Below are positions 38,184 through 49,460 of a stretch of 64,000 nt of DNA, piece after piece (within the stretch, counting starts at the first letter, position 1; each line of letters opens with the position of its first letter). The position numbers and the translations under genes are program-made. The notes under the pieces are model-generated. The model was given only the letters and a program-made list of their open reading frames with translations, was not told where the DNA came from and made no database searches. Origin of the DNA: Nephrocerus scutellatus (Eukaryota; Arthropoda; Insecta; Diptera; Pipunculidae); contig OX352761.1 of assembly GCA_947095585.1 (NCBI GenBank), positions 95,437,333 through 95,501,332 on the forward strand, written 5' to 3'.

Positions 38184-39439
38184 CAACTGTTAAATATTAT
38201 TTTATAAGCTGTGTAAAGCTGCAGCTTGAATACAGGTACAAAACAGGTTACCATAAGGGACGCCTAAAAATACCTGACTCAATTTCCGAAAGAGACATGT
38301 CTTGCACTGTCCCTGACTGGACGCTAAAGGTCAAGTCTAGTTCTCAGATAGATTGAAGTTGGAATCGGGAGTTGGAGCTGGTGTCTTTGGACGCAACACC
38401 AAAGTCTCGGTATCAATGGTAATTAGTACCGGGGTTTTCCAGGCTGAATATTTTTTATAATTAGCGCACGCTAGGGATTTGCACCCATATACTGCCTATG
38501 CATAGCGTGGACTTGGAAATATTTTGAATAGAAGAAGGAAAGTGTTGTGGTTGGTGGAGTTCAGTTCACACCCAAGCACCCACAAACTAGTATACTGTGC
38601 TTATAAACCCACATTGATGGCTCTAGATTACTTCATACATCAACTCAACCGTACATGTGAATACGCAGTATACGGCAACTGAATATAGTATGTACAGCAT
38701 CGCATCATGTGTACTTGTAATCTAGAAGATCAGTGCCGTGAGTAAAATTAATGCGTTTTTTGGACGCTCCGGGAATCAAACCCGGTGTCCTTTGAGTGGG
38801 AGCCAATAGTTCTAACCACTGCACCACCGAACTTATAACTTTATGCCATCGAGACCTGCGCTAGGATAAACCTCAGCAAAGGCATTAGAGGCGCGAGAAT
38901 ATATATTGATTCAGATAGCCAAGCAGCACTTAAAGCGCTGTCGTCCAACTGAATGGATTCTTTATCAGTTCAAAGCTGATACGATGCCCTCTCTTGCCAG
39001 ACATAACAAAATGAAAACCGATTGGGTCCCTGGCTCATCAAGGAATTGCAGGCAACGAGTCTGCAGAAGAACTATCTAAGGCTGGCTCAGAGTCTGCGTT
39101 CATAGGACTTGAACCCTACTGTGGTGTCAACTGGGCTGCCGCCACAGCGCTGATTAATAATTGGGTGCACAAACTTTGACAAACTTTGAGACAATCCAAA
39201 CGATTTATCAGGCCGTACACCTATAAAGAGATCATTAACCTAGACAAGGACAGCATTATAAAGCTGGTGGGTGAGTTTTCTCCCAGGTCACTGTGGCTTG
39301 CGGTATCAACTTAACAAAATGAATCTAGGCTCAGAAACGGAATGTAGGTTCTGCTCGGGAGATGGCGTATTTTCCATAAGGTAATATGTTCGTCAGCTGA
39401 GTTAAGAAACTCTGCCACTAACGACATACTATCCTTCAT
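38184..39439 (+). repeat. Left copy of a recent segmental duplication flanking the antigen-5 gene
   Basis: It is nearly identical to 41840-42911. Across the first 540 bp I count only about eight differences, roughly 98% identity. Homology ends sharply at ATACTATCCTTCAT on both sides (39439 and 42911). This copy contains about 170 bp (near 38765-38940) that the right copy lacks, including a tRNA-like SINE head. Confidence 0.9.
38757..38835 (-). repeat. tRNA-derived sequence (SINE head-like)
   Basis: The - strand reads GTTCGGTGGTGCAGTGG, an A-box-like start, and ends ACCGGGTTTGATTCCCGG, a T-arm with a perfect 5-bp stem and B-box character. The acceptor stem does not pair, so it is not a working tRNA gene. 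Confidence 0.55.
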
Positions 39440-39520
39440 TTGGGAGGTAGTTTGTCTCTTACACTAGTCACACCCTATGATACAATAGATCTTTTAGGTC
39501 GCATTATCATCCATATGGGC
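38860..39520 (+). mobile_element. LINE RNase H and 3' end fragment
   Basis: The + strand has SDSQAALKALSS-type text (near 38910), PGSSRNCRQR in place of GHQGIAGNES, then a C-terminal block with CGVNWAAATALINNWVHKL-like and GRTYTYKEIINLDKDSI-like text. It is full of stops and lies partly within the left segmental copy. Confidence 0.7.
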
Positions 39521-39936
39521 TAAGGTATAAATACACAAAAAAACGCCTTGTAATGCAATGCCTTTCATACATCTTAACCATATTAAAAAAAATAGATTTA
39601 AATGGATCGGAGGCACAGACGATAAAAGCTCCCAATTTCGCACCTGCACCAACAGAATATAATATAAATACATGTGTATACAATTGGTAACCCTTTGGGA
39701 GCAACAATGAAAAAAAGTGTGATAACCCATACAATGGTTATTGTTTTACACGGAACATGGTGTGTAGTTATTATTCAATTGTATTTTAACTGCTACTGCC
39801 ATTATTTATAAATTATTCTCGTCTCACTGATAAGAAAAATCACCTGTTGTCTGCATTAAAATCGAACCTATTTAATGGGAACTTTTGCGACTTCTCATTT
39901 AATTCGAATAAGACAGCGATCTGGTAAACGCGTATA

Positions 39937-40068
39937 ATGAAGTGTGTCGCTATTTTAAGTCTGGCTCTGGCGATTTCGTTCGCTACCGATACTCTGGCAC
40001 AAACTGGTGACTATTGTGCACGTTCCTTGTGCAATGGAGCACCTCACATCGCTTGCAGGAATAATGGA
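39937..40068 (+). CDS. Antigen-5-related secreted CAP protein, exon 1
   Basis: The gene encodes a secreted protein of the CAP superfamily (antigen 5/SCP). The insect members are abundant in saliva, venom and reproductive tissues, and their molecular role is mostly unknown. Exon 1 gives MKCVAILSLALAISFATDTL, a signal peptide with likely cleavage after LA (residue 21), then QTGDYCARSLCN and HIACRNNG, the Cys-rich N-terminus typical of fly Ag5r proteins. Donor GTAAGA is at 40069; the first intron is 63 bp. The whole gene is 39937-40838 (exons 39937-40068, 40132-40523, 40589-40838), 257 aa, all joins in frame. It lies between two direct repeats of about 1.1-1.2 kb. Confidence 0.93.
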
Positions 40069-40131
40069 GTAAGAATGAATACGATGATTTATTATCTATG
40101 TATAAATTCTTTCTGTGATGTAAACTTTTAG

Positions 40132-40523
40132 GCTTTCGGTACAGCTTGTCCAAGGGGCGTGGCACAGGTCAATATGAATCCCCTTAAAGCAAGAATTGTT
40201 GGCGCTCATAATTTGCACCGTAACAGAGTGGCAGGGGGTGGATTACCGCGTTTTAGACCTGCAGTACGCATGGCTACAATGCAATGGGACACGGAGTTGG
40301 AAAATTTAGCGTGTCTTAATGTGAAGCGTTGTGTCTTCGGTCATGATCAATGCCGCAACACGAATCGATTCCATTTCTCGGGACAAAATCTGGCGACTAA
40401 TAGCTGGTCAGGCATGAGAAGGTCTGACGCATCCGTTATTATTGGGCAAATCGAGAGGTGGTTTGCGGAAAATGTTGATGCTTCCATGGCGCAAATTAAT
40501 AGCTACAGCAATCCAACTAATGG
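40132..40523 (+). CDS. Antigen-5-related protein, exon 2 (CAP domain)
   Basis: The acceptor TTTTAG ends at 40131 and the donor GTAAGT starts at 40524. The exon completes NNG-AFGTACPRGV and encodes most of the CAP fold: IVGAHNLHRNRVAGG with the conserved His, ATMQWDTELENLACLNVKRC, and FSGQNLA, where a Gln stands in the place of Glu found in many CAP proteins (GENLA). It ends IERWFAENVD...SNPTNG. Phase is 2 at the donor. Confidence 0.93.
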
Positions 40524-40588
40524 GTAAGTTTAATACTTAACTAATAAACAATATTCGTATTTATTTTCTTCTTTTCTGGTTTTGGCAG

Positions 40589-40838
40589 AAGACAAATTGG
40601 TCACTTTACGGTTATGGTGGCTGCTAAGAATACTCGTCTCGGCTGTTGCTCTGTGAAATACCTTCGAAATCGCAGTACCAATTTGCTAACGGCTTGCAAC
40701 TATGCGATGACAAATGTTCTGAACAGGCCTATTTACGTGTCAGGAGCAAGAGCGGCAACTCAGTGTACAACCGGCACGAATCGCAATTACAGGAACTTAT
40801 GTTCCATACGGGAAGCGATTGATGTAAACAATCCTTAA
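40589..40838 (+). CDS. Antigen-5-related protein, exon 3 and stop
   Basis: The acceptor TTTTGGCAG ends at 40588. The exon reads RQIGHFTVMVAAKNTRLGCC, the CAP1 signature with its His, then NLLTACNYAMTNVLNRPIYV, the CAP2-like motif, and a Cys-containing tail ending IREAIDVNNP with TAA at 40836-40838. The frame is intact throughout and the second intron is 65 bp. The protein length, 257 aa, is normal for fly Ag5r. Confidence 0.93.
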
Positions 40839-40900
40839 CTCGGCGTCTTCAAGCCTATACCCTTGTGCATGATTTTATAGAACAGTAAAATAACATCGTT

Positions 40901-40906
40901 AATAAA
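40901..40906 (+). other. Poly(A) signal of the antigen-5 gene
   Basis: AATAAA 63 bp after the stop codon, with a T-rich stretch about 10 bp further on. Confidence 0.75.
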
Positions 40907-41429
40907 ATTAATTTTCTTTCAAAGTTTAAATTCATGATTGGTTTATATAAAGATTAAACGTCAACTTTAGCTACATCAGTTGTATACTCGTAGCTAGATT
41001 AACAAGCTGTACTTTATTGGAGATCTTCGAGTAAATTACTCGTATGAGCCATCTCATCTCTCCAAGATCAAGATGAGTTGTACCATAATATTGCTAATAT
41101 AGTCATTTTAATGATTTTAGAATTTCAGAGTCTGTCTTAAAACCCAAAGACAGATCTAATATTGATATTTATTTAGGTCTACGGAAGCATCTGGTAAATG
41201 TAAAATTCTTTGACGATTAGGTTATTCCAATATTTAGATTTTTGCAGATCACGTCAACTAGTGGTTAGTGAAGTTGTAAAGTTATACCAATTATGGAAGT
41301 TGAGCTTTCAATGTAGTTATTAGTCATGTGGTTGTGAGGTTGTGCTTAAACAAGTGCGAATTCTTTAATAAAGATAATACTACAAAAAATAAATTTTGAG
41401 TCGACTGGAATTTAGATAATGAAACGATC
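40907..41429. other. No recognised feature
   Basis: AT-rich 3' flank of the antigen-5 gene. No repeat or domain was seen. Confidence 0.5.
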
Positions 41430-41845
41430 TAGCTCTATCGGATATCAAAAAATAATTCTAGCGGCTGACAATAGAAATTTACAGTGGCTGTTGCAGAACA
41501 CTTAGGCTGATGACGGTCTGTATTGCTACCACGGTTGTTACATATTTCGGAGCTTTTTATATAGAGTAAAAAATCTAGCTTTGCTGTTTTCAAGATCGGA
41601 GAGTTTATCCAATATGTATTTTTCCAAGTGTTTGTGCCTTCGGTATTCGAATGCCGTATGAGAAACTTAGCTAAAGTTTCCTCTTCATCCACACCTTTAG
41701 AGCCTCTACAGAAGTCATAAGATGCTAGACGCAATATTCTCGCATGTTTCTCAAAAAGTCAGTGTCCTGTTAGTATCCCTACGACCGTTTTTACCTCTCG
41801 TTTTTGCAGGCAAATTGCCCAACTGTTAGTTAGATATTCTTTTAC
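41430..41845 (-). mobile_element. LINE C-terminal fragment
   Basis: The - strand reads ILRLASYDFCRGSKGVDEEE then TLAKFLIRHS, the C-terminal Cys/His motif that follows RNase H in many insect LINEs, preceded by VVGILTGH-like text. It is truncated on both sides and directly abuts the right segmental copy. Confidence 0.7.
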
Positions 41846-42911
41846 GTGTAAAACTGCAGCTTGAATACAAGTACAAAACAGGTTACCATGAGGGACGCCT
41901 AAAAATACCTGACTCAATTTCCGAAAGAGACATGTCTTGCACTGTCCCTGACTGGACGCTAAAGGTCAAGTCTAGTTCTCAGATAGATTGAAGTTGGAAT
42001 CGGGAGTTGGAGCTGGTGTCTTTGGACGCAACACCAAAGTCTCGGTATCAATGGTAATTAGTACCGGGGTTTTCCAGGCTGAATATTTTTTATAATTAGC
42101 GCACGCTAGGGATTTGCACCCATATACTGCCTATGCATAGCGTGGACTTGGAAATATTTTGAATAGAAGAAGGAAAGTGTTGTGGTTGGTGGAGTTCAGT
42201 TCACACCCAAGCACCCACAAACTAGTATACTGTGCTTATAAACCCACATTGATGGCTCTAGATTACTTCATACATCAACTCAACCGTACATGTGAATACG
42301 CAGTATACGGCAACTGAATATAATATGTACAGCATCGCATTATGTGTACTTGTAATCTAGAAGATCAGTGTGGTGAATAAAATTAATGCGTTTTTTGGAC
42401 GTGCTGTCGTCCAACTGAATGGATTCCTTATCAGTGGAAAGCTGCTACGATGCACTCTCTTGCCAGACATAACAAAATTAAAACCGATTGGGTCCCTGGC
42501 TCATCAAGGAATTGCAGGCAACGAGTCTGCAGAAAAACTATCTAAGGCTGGCTCAGACACTTGAACCCTACTGTGGTGTCAACTGGGCTGCCGCCACAGC
42601 GCTGATTAATAATTGGGTGCACAAACTTTATCTGGTCCATTGGGAAAATGTCTCAGGGCTGAGGCAATCCAAACGATTTATCAGGCCGTACACCTATAAA
42701 GGGATCATTAACCTAGACAAGGATAGCATTAGAAAGCTGGTGGGTGAGTTTTCTCCCAGGTCACTGTGGCTTGCGGTATCAACTTTACAAAATGAATCTA
42801 GGCCAGAAACGGAATGTAGGTTCTGCTCGGAAGATGGCGTATTTCCCATAAGGTAATATGTTCGTCAGCTGAGTTAAGAAACTCTGCCACTAACGACATA
42901 CTATCCTTCAT
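41840..42911 (+). repeat. Right copy of the segmental duplication flanking the antigen-5 gene
   Basis: This is the direct-orientation partner of 38184-39439. It lacks about 170 bp present on the left, joined at TTTTTTGGAC followed by GTGCTGTCGTCC. It contains a + strand LINE piece: GIAGNESAEKLSKAGSDT, then CGVNWAAATALINNWVHKLY and YTYKGIINLDKDSIRKLVGE, the RNase H end and C-terminus. Confidence 0.9.
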
Positions 42912-43029
42912 GGCACGCATTTTTGGCCAAATTTTCTGACATGCTGTTCTAAGTGAAAATGCTTGTTGTTGGAAATTGAAGTTAAAGATTTGATCTGAGC
43001 TCGTGCAAAACGCTAGGCTCTAGTATGAT

Positions 43030-43400
43030 AGTATGGGTGTCGTGGATCAGTGTGTTGGACTACAGAGTGGGAGGTGTTCGCCTAATCTGCGGTATAGTGG
43101 TCAAGGGGGTAGCCTTCCCATCACTTGATAAGAATAATTGGTGGGGGGGGGGGAGGGGTGTGAAGAATCTGATCAAGATTGACAAAAAGATCTAAAAAGA
43201 AGGTTTATTTATTACTATCTCGCGAAGTCTGACAAACGTCCGAGAGTAATAGCTCGTCACGGAAAGCTTCTCAATTCACCGTTCGGATACAGCATTAAAT
43301 TGAAGGTCCCTTCCATTTGTGTAAAACAATATACATGCACAACACAAATGGTTGCGACCACAACGGTCTGTCGCGCCGAATACTATTATTATTTATTCCT
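43030..43400 (+). mobile_element. SINE copy, degenerate
   Basis: The head GTCGTGGATCAGTGTGTTGG resembles a decayed tRNA-like start. The body 43205-43395 shares CCGAGAGTAATA, GTCACGGAAAGCTT, CACCGTTCGG, GGTCCCTTCCA and CACAAATGGTTGCGA with the other SINEs, and ends in a TATTATTATT tail. A G-rich stretch with a ten-base G run (about 43143-43152) separates head and body. Confidence 0.65.
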
Positions 43401-44059
43401 TTTTTATTTATTGTGGTATAAGCTGCAGGAGCATGAATAGCTAGAAACCTTATTTTAGTCTCTAATATTGATTTTGATTCGGGTCTGTGTGTAAATTAAA
43501 GCAACATCATGATTTTAAAAGATGATTTAATTATGTCAACATTGGTTCTACAACAAGGAAGTCAACAAAGACTAAGGCAGAGCATGTCTCCAGATTATAA
43601 ACAGATTCTTCTCAGATTTCTTCATACCTGTATAGTAGGCGTGTTTGGGGATGAAAAACATTTTTCCTTGTTGTTGTGCGATCTTGATATACAGGACGTT
43701 TAGTATTTTCGTACTGTGTAATCTGGGTCGATAAAGTTTAAAATAGAAAATCGTTAATGATGGCTTAAACTATAAACTGTATTGACAGCAATGTTCTATG
43801 TACTATGATAGCATACGGATGTTTAGCGGAGTCAGCTTTTCTTAATTATGCTATTTGCAATTCTAACGGAATTCCTAATTCACAAGCATGCGCTTTTGAC
43901 TTTTTTCTTAATGTCGTATTCAATACCCCATGAAAAGTTTTCAGTCTTTTTTGAGAATATTAATAGAGTAATTATTAAGTTAGCACCTCTAGGGACGACA
44001 ATGCCGAACAACTGAGACAACAATCTCCCCAAATTTGCCTATTGATTTTGATTCTTTTC
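43401..44059. other. No recognised feature
   Basis: AT-rich DNA with an unrecognised 64-codon frame (43509-43703). Nothing else was seen. Confidence 0.45.
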
Positions 44060-44760
44060 ACGAATGACCAAATATGTTTACTACCTTTGGGACATTGTTG
44101 TATTTTTTGCCTCAGTTTTTGTTCATTCGCTTCATATTTACCGTCACAAAAATGCTGCGAAAAGTTTAGGTTTTCTTACCTTGCGCAAAAAATATTTCAC
44201 TCCCTCTGATCTATATATATTTACAAGGCTTTTATTCGCCCTAAACTTGAGTACAATTGTAATATTTGGTCTGGTGCGCTTAAAACCACCTTGCATCAGC
44301 TAGAGAGAATACAAAACCGTGCGATAAAACTTATCGGTGAAGAAAATATTGCGAAATCAATTGATCCTCTGCTTCTCCTGCTTGTCACTCTTTTATCGCT
44401 TCTTCCACGAGCGGTGCTCAAGAGAAATAGCCAGTTGCATGCCACCTCTCCTTGAATTCAACCGCAATACTCGTGGCGCTCTAAATGCTCATCAGTTTAC
44501 CCTTAAGCCCATCTACGGACGTACAGTTAAGTTCAGGGATTCGTTCTTCAGCCGTACAAAACCTATGTGGAATGCTCTGCCAAGCTCTGTCTTTCCACAT
44601 CACTCTGATCCACAGGCATTCAAAACACAAGCTCATATACATCTCCTCTTTTCTTCTTATTTTCATTTACGCCCACGCTGTGCCAAGCATATAGCCGAAC
44701 ATAAAAAGGGGACGAACCCCTTTTCGCGTGCGCAAATAAAAAAAAACAGCGCTCAACTGC
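44060..44760 (+). mobile_element. CR1/Jockey-like LINE 3' portion with tail
   Basis: The + strand gives FIRPKLEYNCNIWSGALKTT, HQLERIQNRAIKLIGEEN and, in another frame, NTRGALNAHQFTLKPIYGRT, FRDSFFSRTKPMWNALPSSV, DPQAFKTQAHIHLL. This is the post-RT C-terminal region of the LINE family also seen at 35.5 kb and 63.2 kb. The 3' UTR carries an 8-bp perfect hairpin (AAAAGGGG-ACGAA-CCCCTTTT, 44704-44724) and an A-rich tail. Confidence 0.8.
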
Positions 44761-45935
44761 CCAATTCTAAGCAATGAGCTCTTCGTACTCCCATTCAAGA
44801 CTATAGAATTAGAGGATTTATTGCTACAAGAAAAAACGTGTACGTGATCGTTAACACAAAGATTCCATTCCAAAATGTGACGTGTTCGGATTAAATTGTT
44901 GGGATTGATTAAATTAAGTGGTGCCTGTAAAAGCGCTTTTGTGATATTTTTTAAATCTAAATATGAGCATGTTTGGTATACCGACATCAGCGCCACCTAT
45001 GGAATGTTTTGATAGCATAATTTACGTGTATTGAAGATATGATCGGAGAATATCAAGAAGATTGGTTGAGCCATTTAAAAGTTATTGACTTACAGACTCA
45101 CCAAGGATTATATATATATATAATTATAAATAAAGTTTAACAATAGAATTGAAAAATGTTCTATTACTTAAGGTAATAAGTATCTCATTTGCATAACATG
45201 TTTAAACCGCAAGCCTCATGTTCTATGACCTAGTAGATGAAGTCAATAGACTGTAGGCAAAACATAAAAGTAACACAAACTCTTACGCAATTCTGAAGTT
45301 TATTACAAAAACGTATCCGTCCCTTGAATCAGTCTTTGGCAACTGTACTGCTAAAGGAAATGTTTATCAAGCATATAGTGTAATTTATTTCTATCAATTT
45401 CAAAGTTATGCAAGTCTTAGCGGCTTAATATATCAGATTACCACTGTATAGGCGCACATCCGCCTCAGTAGTGGTTGTTTAATTTTTTGGTCGCTAAAAT
45501 CAATAGGCTGTAGTAGAGAGAGTGTCCCATGAAGGTACGTTGCACAGCTTACACTTTTTGTTGTATATATAGTATATACTAGTTCTTATTCTTAGACCTT
45601 TGTCAGAGTGGGAAACCCCAACTAACAATTTGATTGCGCTTTAAAGTGTGCTATTTGCTATGAACGAAATGGGAATCTTTAAATTGTTGCGCTTGTATTA
45701 TTTGAGAACAGTATATACTGTGGGTTTTCTGCAGTTAATAAAATTTAAAAACGACATCAGTTTACGAGTGAAGGAAATCTATACGTTAACGAGTGATCGA
45801 GTATTTACATTGGGATGATCACTACTCGTCACTCGTTCCCGTAAGCGATCATGTCAAACCAACGTTATTCAGTCACATATTATTCAGTCACGTATGTAGT
45901 AATTCGACCCCTGTTTTTTTAACTCTCTATGTTAA
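44761..45935. other. No recognised feature
   Basis: AT-rich DNA. I see no conserved domain or repeat family member. Confidence 0.45.
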
Positions 45936-46090
45936 CATCGCGTACGGATGTGTGTGTTTGTTTGTTTGTAGCCAAATCTTCTTATTAATTTTTAACCCCC
46001 TTCTAAAGTCCGATTTTATTCAAACTTTACACATATGTGGATCTCCAATGAAAACACTTTCTAAAAAAATTTGTGTTGGGTTGTTTTTTT
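45936..46090 (-). repeat. ACATGTG repeat, partial antisense copy next to RTE copy D
   Basis: CCGATTTTATTCAAACTTTA, CACATATGTGGATCTCC and GTGTTGGGTTGTTTTTTT are family words in reverse. The final TTGTTTTTT (46081-46089) is duplicated on the far side of RTE copy D. Confidence 0.65.
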
Positions 46091-48652
46091 CATCATCATC
46101 ATATTTGGCTCTACAACCGGGGTCCGGTTCTGGCCTCCCGCAAAAAGTCGCTCCACCGGTCCCGATTTCGAGCCGATGTCATCCAGTTTGGCATCCCTAA
46201 ACTCTGGGCGTCCTGGTCTACGCCATCCTTCCAGCGTAGGCTTGGCCGGCCTCGCTGTCGTGTTCTATAAATCCTACCGCAAAGGACTTTCCGAGCAGGA
46301 TCCTCTTCGCTCATGCGAGCTAGGTGTCCTGCCCACCGGAGCCTACCGAGCTTAATTTTCTTCACGATATCGACATCGCGGTAACGCTCGTAGATCTAAT
46401 TAATATAGAGTCTCCGGAATCGTCCTTCCTCACATACGGGGCCAACAATTCTCCGTAAGACTTTTCTCTCGAACGCGGCTAAGACGTCAGAATGCTTTTT
46501 GCTAAGCACCCAAGTCTTGGATCCATATGTAAGTACTGGTATGACCATTGTTTTATATATCAGCAGCTTGGATGCTATGGTTAAGTTCCTGGATTTGAAG
46601 AGTCTTGAGATGGCTATAGTAGGATTTGTTGGCTTTAAGCAACCGTGCGCGTATTTCTGGTTCCATGTTGTTATCGGCTGCTATAGTTGACCCGAGATAG
46701 TTAAAGGATTCGCGCTCCACTATCTGAATTGAGGGACCAATGTTGGATCTTCTACTCGCAGACGTGGCCACCATGTACTTTGTTTTGCTCTCATTTATGT
46801 GCAGCCCCAGATTTCGTGCCGCCTGCTCTATCTGGATGAAAGCTTCCTGCACAGCTCTTTGGTTTCTACCAACGATGTCAATATCGTCTGTATCTGAATG
46901 GACTTAAAGAGAATTGTTCCTCTCGCCGTTACGTCGGAGTCTCGGATCACTTTCTCCAACGCCAGGTTGAAGAGGACGCAGGCCAGTCCATTCCCTTGTC
47001 GGAGCCCCTTATAGATGTACAATGGGCTTGATAGTGATCCGGATATTTTTACTTGGCTTATAACATTGGTTATGATCAACCTACATAGTCGTGTCAGTTT
47101 ATTCGGGGTTCCGAATTCTCTCATGGCTTTATAAAGTTCTACTCTGGCTATGCTATCATAGGCGGCTTTAAAGTCTATAAAAAGATGTTGTAGTGAGTTT
47201 TGAAACTCTAGACATTTTTCCATCACCTGCCTTAGGGTGTAAATCTGATCAGTTGTTGATTTGCATGGGATGAAGCCACACTGGTATGGACCAATGAAGA
47301 CTTTATCGTATGGGGCTATCCTGTCTTGAAGGATAGAGGAGAAAATCTTATACACGGTACTCAACAACGTTATACCACGATAATTGCTGCATTTTGTGAT
47401 ATCTCCCTTCTTATGTATGGCGCACAGGATGCCTCTTAGCCAGTCTTCTGGCATAACTTCTTCTTCCCATACTTGCACTATTATTTCATTTTTGAACCGA
47501 TTTATCGCTCTGCTAACTTCGACTATGCTTGGTGGCGGCAGCATAGTATGATCTTCGGTCATACCTCAGTTAGCTGGCCATTTAGCAACTCATGAAAGTG
47601 CACTTCCCATCACTCTTAGATGCCTTTAAGATCGGCGATCAGATTACCCTCTTTGTCCTTGCAGTATGTGCAACGCGGCGTATATTGCGAATACTGCGGA
47701 CTCTTTGGTAGAACTTCCGCGCCTGGTGCGGTCCTTGCTCTCTGTACTGTTCTAGTTCACAGACGAGATTCTTCTCCAAGGCTGCCTTGTTTCTTCGGTG
47801 AACTGTTTTTTCATATCTTCTGAGCTCTTTATATTCATCTTCGCGTGCCCGCGTTCTATAAGATTGTTGCATTGCTCGGTACGCAACATTCTTACGTTCA
47901 GTCGCTAGCTTACATTCGTCATCGAACCAGTCGTTCCCATCTCTACGATTACTGCCTAAGATGGAGTCACCAGTACTAATGACAGTATTCTTAAGGCATG
48001 TTCATTTCTTTTCTACGCCCGACATCTCAGCCCCAGGACTTACTCTCCCTGCATTTAGGGCTTGCTTGGTTGGCTTGGTTGCGAGTGGCTCCATCGGGAA
48101 CGTGCGTGAACGTTTATGAGGCTTATGTTTTTAAATTTGCCCCGCACGCGAAGGGTGCATAGCCGTTCATTTACTGCATTAAAGCCGATAAGGGTGGGTT
48201 TCATTCTTTTGCTGACTGGAAACCCCACCCCGAGCACATGATGTCTTGCATGACAGCTGTAATAAATGTCATATTCTGATTTTTGTAAGACACCATTCCC
48301 TGTCCACCGCGTCTCTTGAATTGCTGTTAAGTCAGCATTATATTTGGACAGGGTATCGGCTAGCTGCTGTGCAGCTCGAGCTCTCTATTCCTTGCCGTGG
48401 TCGTCGTCTTCATCAGTGTATCCAAGGCTGATTTTGGGTTCCGTAATAATAATTTTTTACAGGCGAGGTTATTGGCCTCGCGCCAACCTTACTTTGAAGG
48501 GACTAGCCAGATCATTCAGCTTTTCCTGCATTGGAGGAAAATTACCAGCGGCCACCACGTGGAGGTTTGATCGCACTTCCACCAGTCAGAGATAGTTACG
48601 GCCACATGCAATCTAGAGCATTCTGTGTTATTCCCCCTATTTCTGCTGATGG
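46091..48652 (-). mobile_element. RTE-like LINE, copy D, end-to-end with target-site duplication
   Basis: It has a TGATGATGATG tail at its 3' end (complement from 46091) and 5' start CCATCAGCAGAA at 48652. Flanking TTGTTTTTT is at 46081-46089 and 48653-48661. The minus-strand frame 47562-46828 (244 aa) gives RT: GILCAIHKKGDITKCSNYRG, IYTLRQVMEKCLEFQNSLQH, FKAAYDSIARVELYKAMREF, YKGLRQGNGLACVLFNLALE. The YADD segment is lost by a frameshifting deletion near 46890. The C-terminal block lies in 46365-46111 and the linker in 47872-47639. The endonuclease is mostly deleted around 48060-48120. Confidence 0.9.
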
Positions 48653-48989
48653 TTGTTTTTTAATTTTTTTAAGTGATGGGTGAATGTGCTTTGCTGCTTC
48701 GATTCAGATTTTGCAGCAGCCCATTTTACATAAGAAAATTCCTTTACTTTCTTTTGTGGCGTTACACACACGTGTTAACAAAACCGCTATATTGCCAGAC
48801 GGCGCATGTTGAAGATTATTTATTTGTATGCTACACAGCAGCAATTTTCGCTATTGTTCTCGTTATAAAGAACTACAAATACAAATATGTACTTACAAGT
48901 TGTTGTTTTCCTGATAAGTAAAACATATGTTGATTTCATTGAAATGGAACTTTTTTAATACGAATTTTCGTTAGTAGTAATCGCGAACA

Positions 48990-49060
48990 ATGAAATGTAC
49001 CGCTATTTTAGTTCTGACTCTGTCTATTTGTAGTACTACCATAACTACAGGGGCTTACTA
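48990..49060 (+). pseudogene. Truncated antigen-5 signal-peptide exon
   Basis: ATG at 48990 opens MKCTAILVLTLSICSTTITT then GAYY, closely parallel to MKCVAILSLALAISF at 39937. The nucleotides AATGxxATGTxxCGCTATTTTA match and the upstream AATGGAACTTTT resembles AATGGGAACTTTT of the intact gene. The Cys-rich exon end, donor site and CAP domain are absent. It is a relic of a second gene copy about 9 kb downstream. Confidence 0.65.
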
Positions 49061-49184
49061 CATTTCAATTCAATTTATTAGGGTCATTTCTAGTTTTATG
49101 ACTCTTCATTTCAAGTTACTTTTTTTTCGCGGTTGTTACATTTTATATCGCATGATAATAGATTGACTTAGACAGAAGTGTAGC

Positions 49185-49460
49185 TGTGGGATGTTTGAGC
49201 TTGGTTATTACGTAAGCATGCGTGGGCAACACGATATGTTAATCAGGATGGTGCCTGAGCCTGGACGATTCGTGAGCTTGGACTGTTCGTGAGCTTGGAC
49301 AATGCGTAAGCTTAGGCGAGCGTAAGCCTGGACGATGCTTTACTTAAGCGATGCGTAGAATAGGGATCTGAAAGATGTATAAGTCGAATTATACATAAGC
49401 GAAACGTGGCCTAGCTTGGACGATTCGCAAGCTTTGACGAGCGTGAGCTTGATAGTACGT
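49185..49460 (+). repeat. Short minisatellite around CGTGAGCTTGGACGATT
   Basis: Degenerate units of about 17-20 bp (GTGAGCTTGGAC, GTAAGCCTGGACGA, GTGAGCTTGATAG) recur some 8-10 times. There is no coding sense. Confidence 0.7.

Noticed and set aside
43138..43156. G-run as a G-quadruplex regulatory element
   Set aside because: It is a single near-homopolymer run within SINE-like DNA. There is no set of spaced G tracts.
45793..46200. 135-codon + strand frame
   Set aside because: It crosses an antisense ACATGTG repeat and the start of RTE copy D, and is composed of repeat DNA.
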